From Lewinellaceae bacterium (GTDB lineage: Bacteria > Bacteroidota > Bacteroidia > Chitinophagales > Saprospiraceae), in contig CANJPT010000001.1 of the NCBI GenBank assembly GCA_947476195.1, forward strand, positions 42,620-106,619: a DNA stretch of 64,000 nucleotides, given 5' to 3'. The notes beneath the pieces were generated by a model. The model was not told the DNA's origin, did not search any database, and saw nothing but the letters and a program-made list of their open reading frames with translations. Position 1 is the first letter of the stretch; each line of letters starts with the position of its first letter. A program made the position numbers and the translations under genes. Of the stretch, positions 1-8,065 are shown piece by piece.

Positions 1-1
1 G

Positions 2-319
2 AACATCATGTTTGTATCAGTTAGAGAACGAACCAACATCATAGGAATCAAAATGGCACTCGGCGCCAAACGCTGGTTCATCCTCCTGGAAATCCTCATC
101 GAAGCCGTGGTACTATGCATCTTTGGCGGAATTTTGGGCTTACTACTCATTTGGGGCGTCACCGCAGGTATCTCTGCCGCCATTGATTTTGATATTCACC
201 TGTCTATGAGCAATGCATTCTGGGGCGTTTTGGTTAGTGTATTGGTAGGGGTCTTTTCCGGTCTGATTCCGGCATCCCAGGCGAGTCGAATGGATCCGGT
301 AGAGGCGATACGGAAGTAA
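2..319 (+). CDS. ABC transporter permease, MacB/FtsX type (3' end only)
   Basis: The frame is open from the first bases of the window, so the gene starts upstream and only about the last 105 residues are visible. It reads through the characteristic RERTNIIGIKMALGA motif that precedes the last two membrane segments of MacB/FtsX-type permeases, then two hydrophobic stretches (ILIEAVVLCIFGGILGLLL and FWGVLVSVLVGVFSGLIP), and ends with the family signature PASQASRMDPVEAIRK. Such permeases work with an ATPase to move lipoproteins or peptides or drive efflux across the envelope. The substrate cannot be told from this end. The ATG at position 8 is internal to the family motif and is not the start. 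Confidence 0.9.
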   Translation, partial: NIMFVSVRERTNIIGIKMALGAKRWFILLEILIEAVVLCIFGGILGLLLIWGVTAGISAAIDFDIHLSMSNAFWGVLVSVLVGVFSGLIPASQASRMDPVEAIRK

Positions 320-373
320 TTATGATTTAGGAAAAAAATTTCAAATTCGCATTTCACTTAAACTAAATATGCT

Positions 374-946
374 ATGCACATCAGAAATATAACTTTTTCC
401 TTGTTGGTTACCTTGACAACCATTTTTACAACTGGATCGCTTTTAGCACAGGACGCTAAGCCAAAACGTGAGGTGGGCCTTCAATTTCGCAACTTTGATT
501 TTAATGGCGGAGGCAATTTTTCTGCTTTTTACAAAAAGCAGAAAAAGGAAAATATTTATCGGAGGATCCGGATGTTCTCGGGCAATCTCTCCACTGGCGT
601 AGTTGGGGAGGATTTTAAGTTCAATTTTTCCGCAGGTATTGCCATTGGAAGGGAAAAACGCAAATCGATTGATCCTAAGTTGGAGTTTTACCAGGGACCG
701 GAATTTTCATTTGGAATGGGCCTTTCCACTTTGAACGAAGACGATGTGATTTTCAATTTCTCGACTAGTTTTGGTTGGGTTTTAGGATTACAACACAGCT
801 TTAACGATCACTGGGCGGTTAACCTAGAAACAATTCCGGGGATTTCCATTTCCGCCAATACGAATGGGGATCAAGGACCGGATTCTTTTTTCTTTGGCGC
901 TGGCTTTAACAACATGGTGTTGCTTGGGCTGGTACGCAAGTTCTAA
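374..946 (+). CDS. Secreted outer-membrane beta-barrel-like protein, unknown function
   Basis: 190 residues. A cleavable signal peptide is clear (hydrophobic run SLLVTLTTIFTTGSLLAQ, cleavage near residue 25). The rest alternates polar and aromatic residues in short stretches such as KFNFSAGIAIG, PEFSFGMGLST and IFNFSTSFGW, and the chain ends in LVRKF with a terminal phenylalanine, as expected of a small outer-membrane barrel folded by BAM. It starts 54 bp after the permease gene on the same strand and could be co-transcribed. No specific family is recognised, so the role is open. Confidence 0.75.
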   Translation: MHIRNITFSLLVTLTTIFTTGSLLAQDAKPKREVGLQFRNFDFNGGGNFSAFYKKQKKENIYRRIRMFSGNLSTGVVGEDFKFNFSAGIAIGREKRKSIDPKLEFYQGPEFSFGMGLSTLNEDDVIFNFSTSFGWVLGLQHSFNDHWAVNLETIPGISISANTNGDQGPDSFFFGAGFNNMVLLGLVRKF

Positions 947-1011
947 GCGTGTTGAGAAAAAACAAAAGATACGGCATGAAGGAAACGTATCTGTTGTGGA
1001 ATAAGCGCCTA

Positions 1012-1371
1012 TTACGCTGAAAAAGAGGTACCGCAACCACAAGTGCTTTTTGCATTCGGATTATCGAAGGTAAACCCACGGTTGTCGAGTCCATTATGAA
1101 AATCCACTTCCATACCGAGCAGATAAATGGCGTGCGCCTTATTCATCACTACATTGATTCCACCGATTTCAAAAGCATCATCACTTTCATTGGCTTGATC
1201 AAAACCAAGGACATAAGAGAAGCCTGAACAGCCCCCACCCTTCACGCCTAAGCGAAGGCAGTAGTCGGAAGGGATGTTTTCTTGCTTGCGAATGAGGTTG
1301 AGCTGTTCAACTGCGCCTTCTGTGAGGGTGACCGGGACCATGGTGGTCATATTTTCTAACATCATTTCCAT
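1012..1371 (-). CDS. HesB/IscA-type iron-sulfur cluster assembly protein
   Basis: 119 residues, the usual length for A-type Fe-S carrier proteins. It contains the three conserved cysteines: CSGFSY in the middle and CGCG near the end (STCGCGTSFSA), with the conserved segment LRLGVKGGGCSGFSY before them. These proteins receive a [2Fe-2S] or [4Fe-4S] cluster from the scaffold and pass it to apo-enzymes in the cytoplasm. It is encoded alone, convergent with the upstream barrel gene. The exact subtype (IscA, ErpA, SufA) cannot be fixed from sequence alone. Several in-frame ATGs lie within the first 11 codons, so the start could be up to 30 bp shorter. Confidence 0.92.
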   Translation of the reverse strand: MEMMLENMTTMVPVTLTEGAVEQLNLIRKQENIPSDYCLRLGVKGGGCSGFSYVLGFDQANESDDAFEIGGINVVMNKAHAIYLLGMEVDFHNGLDNRGFTFDNPNAKSTCGCGTSFSA

Positions 1372-1566
1372 GAATAAATTTGCCGTTTTATTAAGCTGCG
1401 AAATTACAAGTTCTAACAGGAAAGGCGAAAAAATGTTTGCATCTTTGCCGCCCTTTTAACGGCAGAGGCTTTATTAAAGGCGTTTTTTGTATTTTTTCCA
1501 CAATATTTGACCACTTTACCCGTCATAGCTTTCGCGAGGGCGGGATATTTTTGACCAAATCTCACT

Positions 1567-2088
1567 ATGGAGTTTTTTCTTGACATCCTCAAACTCACCA
1601 TTCCAGGTGTCATCGTAGGCGCTACGGCCTATATGTTGCTAAAGGCCCTTTTGGACGAACGACAACGGATTGATCAAGCCATCCTGCGCAACGATTCCAA
1701 TAAGATCACCCTTCCACTTCGGCTTTCTGCATATGAGCGCTTGATGCTGCTCTGCGATCGCGCTGATATAGCCAACACCATGCTCCGGGTTCGTATGCCA
1801 AATATGAAAGTCCGCGAATTACGTGGCGTATTACTCATGGCAATCAATCAGGAATTTGAACACAATGTGTCTCAACAGCTCTATGTGTCTGATACGCTCT
1901 GGCAAATAATCCGGATGGCCAAGAATAACACGCTTTCCCTGGTTACCATGACTGGTAATGACCTGGATCCTGATGCACCGTCAGAAGTATACGTAAACGC
2001 CTTGCTACAGGCTGTAGAAGAACAGAGTATCACACCTTTGCAGACAGCGATTCTTGCAGTGCGGATGGAAGCTGGCAAGCTGTTTTAG
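1567..2088 (+). CDS. DUF7935-like membrane-anchored protein
   Basis: 173 residues. One N-terminal membrane segment (FFLDILKLTIPGVIVGATAYMLL, residues 3-25) is followed by a soluble helical domain carrying YERLMLLCDR and EFEHNVSQQLYVSD. This layout matches a small Bacteroidota-restricted family (DUF7935) of unknown function, in which the soluble part is predicted to face the cytoplasm. It lies between the IscA-type gene and dnaA, transcribed towards dnaA but separated from it by 550 bp, so it is probably its own transcript. Confidence 0.7.
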   Translation: MEFFLDILKLTIPGVIVGATAYMLLKALLDERQRIDQAILRNDSNKITLPLRLSAYERLMLLCDRADIANTMLRVRMPNMKVRELRGVLLMAINQEFEHNVSQQLYVSDTLWQIIRMAKNNTLSLVTMTGNDLDPDAPSEVYVNALLQAVEEQSITPLQTAILAVRMEAGKLF

Positions 2089-2638
2089 GCAAGTGCTTGA
2101 GAATGACGGGATTGGCTTTTTCGAACGAATTATAACAAAACTTATGCAAGGTTTTTGTGCGCAAACAAAGGCCCTTTTTACCTTTTTGCCGGCAATCCTA
2201 AAACGAGTTCTGTTTAATAAATATTTTGTTTTAAAATAACGAGCAAATTTTTCTTTCGGTTGAATTTAAGGCATTTTTAAGAGTGGTTTGCGCTACAAAT
2301 TTGTTTGAAAGATAAATTTTCGCCCAAAGTTAAATTTTTAAAAAAAATTACGTAAGTCCCCATTCAAAGGTTATTTATTTGAAAATTACCATTTTTTGTT
2401 GTATTAATTTGGAAAAAGTGCTTAATGAAGGGCCTTGCTCAAAAACAAAATTGGGTTCCTCCAATCGAAAATTTTACAAAGCGTTCGTTTTCAAGTTGTT
2501 TTGAAAATGTAAAAAAAAAATCTCGAAAAAAGTTAATATCTATTTGTCCAGGTCGCCTTTTTATACAATCTTTGTCGCCCTACTCGATACCACAGCATCA
2601 ATAAGACGAACTATTAACGGGTCACTCCCGAGATCCAA
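2089..2638. other. AT-rich 550-bp leader upstream of dnaA
   Basis: This stretch is clearly richer in A+T than the genes around it, with long A or T runs near 2340-2350 and 2510-2540. I see no open reading frame with coding character. No DnaA box (TTATNCACA or its reverse complement, allowing one mismatch) could be found by eye, so it is not called as an origin. A candidate dnaA promoter lies at its right end. Confidence 0.5.
2543..2574 (+). promoter_or_regulatory. Candidate dnaA promoter
   Basis: A TTTG at 2543-2546 lies 20 nt before AATCTTTG (2567-2574). This fits the Bacteroidota primary sigma pattern (TTTG, then TAnnTTTG) with one mismatch in the -7 box. The start codon of dnaA is 64 bp further on. 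Confidence 0.45.
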
Positions 2639-4090
2639 ATGAACCCATCTGTTATGACAAGAGACAGCAGGATGGTATGGGACGATTGTCTTCGTACTAT
2701 CAAAAAAAGCGTAAGCCCACAGAGTTTCAAGACCTGGTTCGAGCCTATAAAGCCCGTACAGCTTGATACGGAAGTGCTAACAATTCAGGTACCTAATAAA
2801 TTCTTCTTTGAGTGGCTCGAAGAGCACTATGTGCAGCTTTTGAAAAAGAGCATTCGCCAGGAACTTGGCGAACGCGGACGTTTGGTTTACCATATACCAG
2901 AGAGTGGGTCAAAACCCAATGGCCACAGCAGTAATAGCAGCAAGTTGGATACACGGCCTTCGGCCGACAAAGACAGCGAACCAGTGCCTGGTTCCTTCGA
3001 TGCAGAGATGATCAAAAACCCGTTTATCATCCCTGGCATTAAACGGATCAAAGTTGATCCGCAGCTCAATGCTAATTACACTTTTGAGAATTTTATTGAA
3101 GGTGACTGCAACAGACTGGCACGAAACGCTGGGCTGGCTATTGCCAAAAAACCAGGCGGGACTGCTTTCAACCCGCTTTTCATTTTTGGCGATGTTGGTC
3201 TGGGTAAAACCCACCTTGCACAAGCCATTGGCAACGATGTAGTGAGTAAAATTGAGTCGAAAGCAGTGTTGTATGTTTCGGCGGAAAAATTTACCAACCA
3301 GATCATTCAGGCCATAAAGAACAACTCGGTCAACGACTTTGTCAATTTTTACCAGATGATTGACGTATTGATCATTGACGATATCCAATTTCTTTCCGGC
3401 AAACAAAAGACACAAGAGATTTTCTTCCATATTTTTAACCAGTTGCACCAAAACGGCAAACAGATTATTCTGACGTCTGATCGCCCACCTAAGGATCTGG
3501 AAGGCATGGAAGAGCGCCTTATTTCTCGCTTCAAGTGGGGACTCAGTGCTGATTTACAAGCCCCTGACCTCGAGACGCGTATGGCGATCCTCGAAACGAA
3601 AATGGATGAGGAAGGTGTGGATATTCCAAGCGATGTGCTGGAGTTCATTTGCTACAATATAAAGAACAATATACGCGAACTGGAAGGAGTGATGGTTTCG
3701 CTTTTGGCACAAAGCACGCTCATACGCCGGGACGTAGACATGGTTTTGGCCAAAGAAGTGATCCGAAACTTTGTAACTACGATCAATAAGGAAATCACCG
3801 TCGAATTTATCCAGCAATTGGTGGCGGAACATTTCAATGTTCCCGTAGAAAAACTCCACCACGAAACGCGCAAGCGAAACATTGTGATAGCACGTCAACT
3901 CTCCATGTACCTCGCAAAAAAACTGACCAACAAATCCTTGAAATCTATCGGCGAACAATTCGGTGGTCGCGATCACAGTACGGTGATTTATTCCTGCAAA
4001 GCAGTACAGGATATGATGGATACAGATATTGTGTTCAAGGATACGGTAGAAGAAGTGGAGAAGAAATTGAAAATGAGTCTGAATATTTAA
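2639..4090 (+). CDS. dnaA: Chromosomal replication initiator protein DnaA
   Basis: 483 residues, full length. Domain I (residues 10-85) contains the motif KSVSPQSFKTWFEPIKP. A polar linker follows (about 90-145). The AAA+ domain III has Walker A GDVGLGKTHLAQAIG and Walker B VLIIDDIQFLSGK, with sensor/arginine finger region RLISRFKWGL. Domain IV ends with the DNA-binding signature GGRDHSTVIYSCKAV. DnaA binds DnaA boxes, melts the origin and loads the helicase. The gene stands alone (dnaN is not next to it). A rho-independent terminator follows 47 bp after the stop codon, so transcription probably ends before the sigma gene. Confidence 0.99.
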   Translation: MNPSVMTRDSRMVWDDCLRTIKKSVSPQSFKTWFEPIKPVQLDTEVLTIQVPNKFFFEWLEEHYVQLLKKSIRQELGERGRLVYHIPESGSKPNGHSSNSSKLDTRPSADKDSEPVPGSFDAEMIKNPFIIPGIKRIKVDPQLNANYTFENFIEGDCNRLARNAGLAIAKKPGGTAFNPLFIFGDVGLGKTHLAQAIGNDVVSKIESKAVLYVSAEKFTNQIIQAIKNNSVNDFVNFYQMIDVLIIDDIQFLSGKQKTQEIFFHIFNQLHQNGKQIILTSDRPPKDLEGMEERLISRFKWGLSADLQAPDLETRMAILETKMDEEGVDIPSDVLEFICYNIKNNIRELEGVMVSLLAQSTLIRRDVDMVLAKEVIRNFVTTINKEITVEFIQQLVAEHFNVPVEKLHHETRKRNIVIARQLSMYLAKKLTNKSLKSIGEQFGGRDHSTVIYSCKAVQDMMDTDIVFKDTVEEVEKKLKMSLNI

Positions 4091-4136
4091 AGATTTGCAA
4101 TTTTTGTATATTGTATTCAAATCCTCATTTTTCCCC

Positions 4137-4178
4137 AAAGCCCCATGCGATAACGCCTGGGGCTTTTGTTTTTTTATT
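4137..4178 (+). terminator. Rho-independent terminator after dnaA
   Basis: Stem AAAGCCCCA (4137-4145) pairs with TGGGGCTTT (4158-4166). An inner GCG/CGC pair (4147-4149 with 4154-4156) closes a four-base loop. A T-rich tract follows. Confidence 0.85.
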
Positions 4179-4217
4179 TTTCTACGCAACCCTCTTTGAT
4201 CGGAAACCGTACGGTAT

Positions 4218-4769
4218 ATGGAATCCATTGATGTGAACATAGACGAAATCATAGACGGATGCCGCCAAAATCAAAGGGCCAGCCAACAACGGCTGTTTGT
4301 TCAATACTATAACTATGCCATGACGATTGCCAGGCGGTACATGGGCAATATTGAAATTGCAGAAGAGGTTGTAAACGATTCATTTTTTAAGGTATTTACT
4401 AAAATCCATCTTTTTTCAGGTGGCCAACCCTTCCGACCCTGGTTAAGAAGGATCATTGTAAATACCGCTATTGACCGGATTCGGGCAAATATGAGCCTCC
4501 AGCCCGAAACTGAACTTCAGTCATGGCACGACCCAGGCACTCTGACAGCGATCGAGGAAGACCTGACCCGCGAGCAGATTTGGGCAATGCTTGACCGGCT
4601 TCCACCAGCTTACCGAACCGTGTTCAACCTGGCCGTGGTAGATTGTTTTTCTCACGAAGAAATCGCCAGCACATTGGGTATCAGTATCGGCACCTCCAAG
4701 TCTAACCTCTCCCGTGCCAGACAATATTTGAAAACACTTTTGAAAACAGAATTTGAATTTTTCGACTGA
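4218..4769 (+). CDS. ECF-family RNA polymerase sigma factor
   Basis: 183 residues. Region 2 spans about residues 20-90 (EEVVNDSFFKVFTKIHLF, then FRPWLRRIIVNTAIDRIR). Region 4 spans about 120-175, with DRLPPAYRTVFNLAVVDCFSHEEIASTLGIS, a helix-turn-helix that reads the -35 element, then SKSNLSRARQYLK. There is no region 1 or 3, as in ECF sigmas. The next gene starts 2 bp after this stop codon and encodes a membrane protein that is very likely its anti-sigma factor, so the two should form an operon that senses an envelope signal. The regulon is unknown. Confidence 0.93.
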   Translation: MESIDVNIDEIIDGCRQNQRASQQRLFVQYYNYAMTIARRYMGNIEIAEEVVNDSFFKVFTKIHLFSGGQPFRPWLRRIIVNTAIDRIRANMSLQPETELQSWHDPGTLTAIEEDLTREQIWAMLDRLPPAYRTVFNLAVVDCFSHEEIASTLGISIGTSKSNLSRARQYLKTLLKTEFEFFD

Positions 4770-4771
4770 TT

Positions 4772-6175
4772 ATGAGTGACTTAGACGATTTTTTTGCTAA
4801 AAGGCTTGATGAAGAAGCCTCTTTCCCCAATCGGGGCAAGAACTGGCAGCAGATGTCCCAGCGACTCGATGCCTTTGATTCGGGTACTGTACAGGACAAT
4901 CGCCCGGGACTTCGTGGCTGGCAAATAGCGACCTTCCTCGCTGTTGCAGCAGCTGGTTTTTTACTGTGGAAAACATTTATTGTCCAGCAAGAAAGCAAAG
5001 CGCTCCGTCATGAGGTCATTGCACTTCAGTCTGAAAGATCAATGCTATTGCAAAAGTTAGGAGACACAAAAAAAGTGGGTTCCGATGTTACGTTGAAAGA
5101 AATACCGCCTCCAATACCAAGGGTATCAGAAGACATTCAAAACCAATCCGTTAAACCTATTGATCTTTCAGAAAAATCAATCGCACGCCAGTCATTCAAG
5201 TCCTCCAATACACCGCTTAAATCTGGCCTTACAGAAGCTGTTGTGGCCTCAAAAAGTACCGAAACTACGATAGGCAACGCTACCCAAAAAGAGACCGCTC
5301 CCGCTGATTTCGAACCAATATCCTTCTCCGAAAAACAGGCGACTCCAGAAAATGAATGGGTCCGTTCTGATTCCGCTATTACCCAATCATCGGAAATATC
5401 CACTTTAGTACCGAACTTAGATTCCCTTGCAAATAGAGGAACCAAAGTTGATTCGCTTGCTGCTGAAATAGAAGACTCAAAGGTGATCATCGCGTCTAAT
5501 GCCTCCAATACCCCACCGATCAAACCTGTAACTGTTATAAAAAACCATCTCCGTGTTGGGGCGCAAGCCAGCGTTGGTTTGGTACAACCCCACCAAAAAG
5601 GCGTTTCATCACTTTTGGGACAGGGAATTACCATGGAAGTGAACGCTTTCCATTCCTTTTGGGTAGTTGGTTCAATAGATTGGCTGCATCATGAGGTCTC
5701 TACAGAGAGCTTTGTGCCCAAATTTCATCCACCGCATGACAGCTTTCCTAAGCCTCCGGATGGTGGAATTGGCGGACATCAAGACCCGCCGAAATTGGTA
5801 TTGGTAGAAAGCAGCGAGCGTCGACAGCAATTTGCACTTGGAATTCGGTACGAGTTGCCTGTCAAAGGATGGTTTCAACCCTCTGTACGTGTCGTACATG
5901 AGTGGGTACATGTATTGCCTACCTTAATCACCTATAAATTTGAAGAAAATGACCCGATGCCGGGTCCTGGCCCACATAACCGTCCCCCCTTATATACCCT
6001 TGAAAAATTTAAGGATCAATGGCTTAGTAATCAGTGGCGGTTTGGGCTGGGGCTGGAAAAAGACATTCCAAATTGGACCTTTAGCCTGTGGGCAGACTAT
6101 TCCAAAGACTTTTCAGCAGCAACGCCCTCCTTTGATGCATTGTATTTCCGTGCAGGAACACAATTTAGATTTTAG
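4772..6175 (+). CDS. Probable dual membrane-spanning anti-sigma factor (cytosolic N-terminus, TM helix, linker, C-terminal beta-barrel)
   Basis: 467 residues. Residues 1-48 are a short charged cytosolic segment that could bind the ECF sigma encoded just upstream. One TM helix follows (residues 50-71, GWQIATFLAVAAAGFLLWK), then a heptad-like stretch (72-98) and a Ser/Thr/Glu-rich, probably disordered linker to about residue 260. From there the chain is rich in alternating aromatic residues (LRVGAQASVGLV, QFALGIRYEL, WRFGLGLEKD) and ends YFRAGTQFRF, the terminal aromatic signature of an outer-membrane barrel. The layout resembles the dual membrane-spanning anti-sigma (Dma) proteins reported in Bacteroides with ECF partners. 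I infer that changes at the outer membrane release the sigma factor. A plain barrel protein with an uncleaved signal anchor is the alternative. Confidence 0.72.
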   Translation: MSDLDDFFAKRLDEEASFPNRGKNWQQMSQRLDAFDSGTVQDNRPGLRGWQIATFLAVAAAGFLLWKTFIVQQESKALRHEVIALQSERSMLLQKLGDTKKVGSDVTLKEIPPPIPRVSEDIQNQSVKPIDLSEKSIARQSFKSSNTPLKSGLTEAVVASKSTETTIGNATQKETAPADFEPISFSEKQATPENEWVRSDSAITQSSEISTLVPNLDSLANRGTKVDSLAAEIEDSKVIIASNASNTPPIKPVTVIKNHLRVGAQASVGLVQPHQKGVSSLLGQGITMEVNAFHSFWVVGSIDWLHHEVSTESFVPKFHPPHDSFPKPPDGGIGGHQDPPKLVLVESSERRQQFALGIRYELPVKGWFQPSVRVVHEWVHVLPTLITYKFEENDPMPGPGPHNRPPLYTLEKFKDQWLSNQWRFGLGLEKDIPNWTFSLWADYSKDFSAATPSFDALYFRAGTQFRF

Positions 6176-6306
6176 TAAACTAATGAGGCTGTCTCACAAG
6201 TCGCATATGAAACAGCCGCTTCGAATAATTCAAAATTTATGGCCGCAATAAAACCAAAACCAGGTCTTTTGGAACAGCCACTTAGGAGACAGGACCGAAG
6301 TTCCTG

Positions 6307-6510
6307 ACTGGGTTTATCCAAATTGACTAAGGGTGTGCTTAGATATGCCTGCACTACCTCTTTCCCGCCGACTTGACCAGTATTGATAATGTCAACCGTA
6401 GCCTTGAGCTTTTTAGAGAATTTATTTGCGCTGATTTTTGAGTTTTCATACCCGAAAGTCGTGTAAGAAAGGCCATAGCCATTTTGGCCAAAAGTTCTTC
6501 CATAAAACAA
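6307..6510 (-). pseudogene. Remnant of a GH3 beta-glucosidase (C-terminal Fn3-like domain)
   Basis: The minus strand encodes NGYGLSYTTFGYENSKIS followed by TVDIINTGQVGGKEVVQAYLS and KPSQELRS. This matches, motif by motif, the fibronectin-III-like tail of GH3 beta-glucosidases (FGYGLSYTTF, then NTG-x-VAGKEVVQLYVSDP). The catalytic domains that should precede it are absent: upstream on this strand lie only about 120 bp and then the divergent histidine-rich gene. After QELRS the frame loses similarity and ends near 6172. It is therefore a decayed fragment of about 68 codons in a 450-bp gap. The rest of the gap (6176-6306 and 6511-6627) shows nothing recognisable. Confidence 0.6.
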
Positions 6511-6627
6511 AGATATACCAATGGAAATTTATTTAGGGTCATGCGCAACCCACTTGCCCTTCCGTCCGTGTAGTAAAGTAGACAAGGCAATAACGCTCTT
6601 GTCTAAATCTTCTAAACACTTAACTAC

Positions 6628-6990
6628 ATGAAGAATTTGCTTCTCGCCTTCGCAGTAGGGTTTATGGTCATCTTTTTCTCCTGCCAAAAAGAAACGCTTT
6701 CTTTCGCAGACGCCAACAGCGACCAGATCTCTTTGGATCGTGATGGACACCATCACGGAGCCCCCCTGCATGTACATGATAGCCTACAGGTTCATTGCGA
6801 TTCCTTACACATGGACAGTCTCCACATCCATCATTTTGACAGCTTGCACATACACCATATCGATAGCCTTGGTCATATGCCACATGATACCATCCATGTG
6901 CCACATGATACAATTGGCGGTGGCCCACACGGTGGCCCACACGGTGGCCCGCACGGTGGTGGCCCAGGACATCCTGGACATGGTGGGTAA
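6628..6990 (+). CDS. Histidine-rich lipoprotein with DSLHxHH repeats
   Basis: 120 residues. The N-terminus is a lipoprotein signal (hydrophobic LLLAFAVGFMVIFFS, lipidated Cys19 in FFSC). The mature part is very rich in histidine: repeats of the form D-S-L-H-x-H-H (residues about 50-80), two PHDTI units (about 85-97), then GGPHGGPHGGPHGGG and GHPGHGG to the end. Such runs usually bind Zn, Ni, Cu or Co, so a periplasmic or surface metal buffer is the natural guess, but no family is recognised. It is monocistronic, with a strong terminator 107 bp downstream. The low-complexity coding sequence makes slippage-driven length variation likely. Confidence 0.72.
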   Translation: MKNLLLAFAVGFMVIFFSCQKETLSFADANSDQISLDRDGHHHGAPLHVHDSLQVHCDSLHMDSLHIHHFDSLHIHHIDSLGHMPHDTIHVPHDTIGGGPHGGPHGGPHGGGPGHPGHGG

Positions 6991-7096
6991 GCGCAGGACA
7001 TTTGTCGGAAAATAGACATTTTATCATTTTTATATGTCTTCTGCTGCCATTTTAGTAGCGAATAGAAAACAAATTTGAGTGGCCGATTGTTAAGCA

Positions 7097-7140
7097 AAAG
7101 TTGTGACACTCCTTCCTGGAGTGTCACAACTTTCTTTTTA
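7097..7140 (+). terminator. Terminator after the histidine-rich lipoprotein gene
   Basis: A perfect 16-bp stem (7097-7112 with 7118-7133, sequence AAAGTTGTGACACTCC) closes a 5-nt loop and is followed by CTTTTTA. It sits just before the next gene on the same strand, so it separates the two transcripts. Confidence 0.85.
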
Positions 7141-7157
7141 TTCAACTCTTCTTTATT

Positions 7158-7964
7158 GTGAAATTTAAATTTTTACCTGTTCTAACGCTATTATTAGCAG
7201 CCTGGTTTTTTTTAACCAACTCCATGCTTAATCCAAGCAACCCGCCTACTGCCAAAACAGGTGCTCCTGGCGAAAGCACATGCAGCACCACAAGCGGTTG
7301 CCACAACGGAGGTACTTTTATTGGAACAGTCTCCATAAGCGGTGTACCCGACACAGTTGTACCAGGTCAAATTTACACGATTGTGCTGACCAATTCAAGT
7401 AATGCAGTTCGTGCCGGTTTTGAATTGACCTGTTGGGATGAAATAAATGCGATGTGTGGAACCTTGACGGCCGGCTCGGGCGTAAGTATCGGTTCTGGCA
7501 GCGCAGGCAAAAAATACGCACGCCAATCCACTCCAAAAACACTCAGTGGTGGAAACACCTCCTGGTCATTTACCTGGAAGGCCCCCACAACTGCTTCTGG
7601 CAATAAGATTACCTTCTATTATGCAAGCCTTTGCGCCAACGGTGATGGAGGGAAATCAGGCGATATCGCAATTACTGGGAATAAATCGGTGGTATTACAA
7701 GCCACTTCAGCTGCGATCGAACCAGCCAAGGAGGCTGACATCAAATTTTATCCAACCCTGGTGCAACAAAACAACATACATATCGAACTTTTGGAAGCAC
7801 AATCTGGCCAGATCCGGGTGTTCGATCTGAATGGAAAAATCGTTTTGGATAAAACAATTTCTGCCGTCTATAATTTGAATGTCAGTGACTTGCCTAAAGG
7901 TATCTTTACTGCTCACCTCATAGCCAATGGAAAGACTGCAACGAGGAAATTTGTAGTAGAATAG
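7158..7964 (+). CDS. Secreted Reeler-like (choice-of-anchor V) protein with T9SS sorting domain
   Basis: 268 residues from a GTG start, with a signal peptide (residues 1-22). After it comes NPPTAKTGAPGESTC then SGCHNGG, the start of a Reeler/choice-of-anchor V beta-sandwich; related proteins have a CxxCH here, while this one has CSTTSGCH. The sandwich runs to about residue 185 (FTWKAPTTASGNKITFYYA). Residues about 190-268 are a T9SS C-terminal sorting domain (FYPTLVQQN, IRVFDLNGK, LPKGIFTAHL, TRKFVVE), so the protein should be exported by type IX secretion and released or attached at the cell surface. The function of the sandwich domain is unknown. Confidence 0.82.
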   Translation: MKFKFLPVLTLLLAAWFFLTNSMLNPSNPPTAKTGAPGESTCSTTSGCHNGGTFIGTVSISGVPDTVVPGQIYTIVLTNSSNAVRAGFELTCWDEINAMCGTLTAGSGVSIGSGSAGKKYARQSTPKTLSGGNTSWSFTWKAPTTASGNKITFYYASLCANGDGGKSGDIAITGNKSVVLQATSAAIEPAKEADIKFYPTLVQQNNIHIELLEAQSGQIRVFDLNGKIVLDKTISAVYNLNVSDLPKGIFTAHLIANGKTATRKFVVE

Positions 7965-7996
7965 GCGAAATAAGCTACTTAGTAACAGATATTTTT

Positions 7997-8029
7997 TAGG
8001 AGGGGGCAATGCCCCCTCCTATTTTTTTT
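7997..8029 (+). terminator. Terminator after the T9SS cargo gene
   Basis: A perfect 11-bp stem (TAGGAGGGGGC, 7997-8007, with 8011-8021) with a 3-nt loop is followed by eight T. It lies between convergent genes; only the plus strand has the T tract. Confidence 0.9.
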
Positions 8030-8065
8030 CTATTGTTTCTTAGGTAACGTAGTATTGCTCCGTTT

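Noticed and set aside
1506..1516. Single TTGACCACTTT near the IscA-type gene as another copy of the GTGGTCAA repeat
   Set aside because: Only one half-unit, without an inverted partner; an 8-bp core match is expected by chance in 64 kb.
2089..2638. Chromosomal origin (oriC) next to dnaA
   Set aside because: The stretch is AT-rich and next to dnaA, but I found no DnaA box (TTATNCACA) on either strand, even with one mismatch. Origins in Bacteroidota are often not at dnaA.
6183..6200. Insertion-sequence end (GAGGCTGTCTCACAAGTC)
   Set aside because: No second end, target duplication or transposase is visible, so it is only noted beside the GH3 remnant.
6668..7027. Long minus-strand frame opposite the histidine-rich gene
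   Set aside because: It is the mirror of the low-complexity repeats; the plus strand has a clean lipoprotein signal and terminator.
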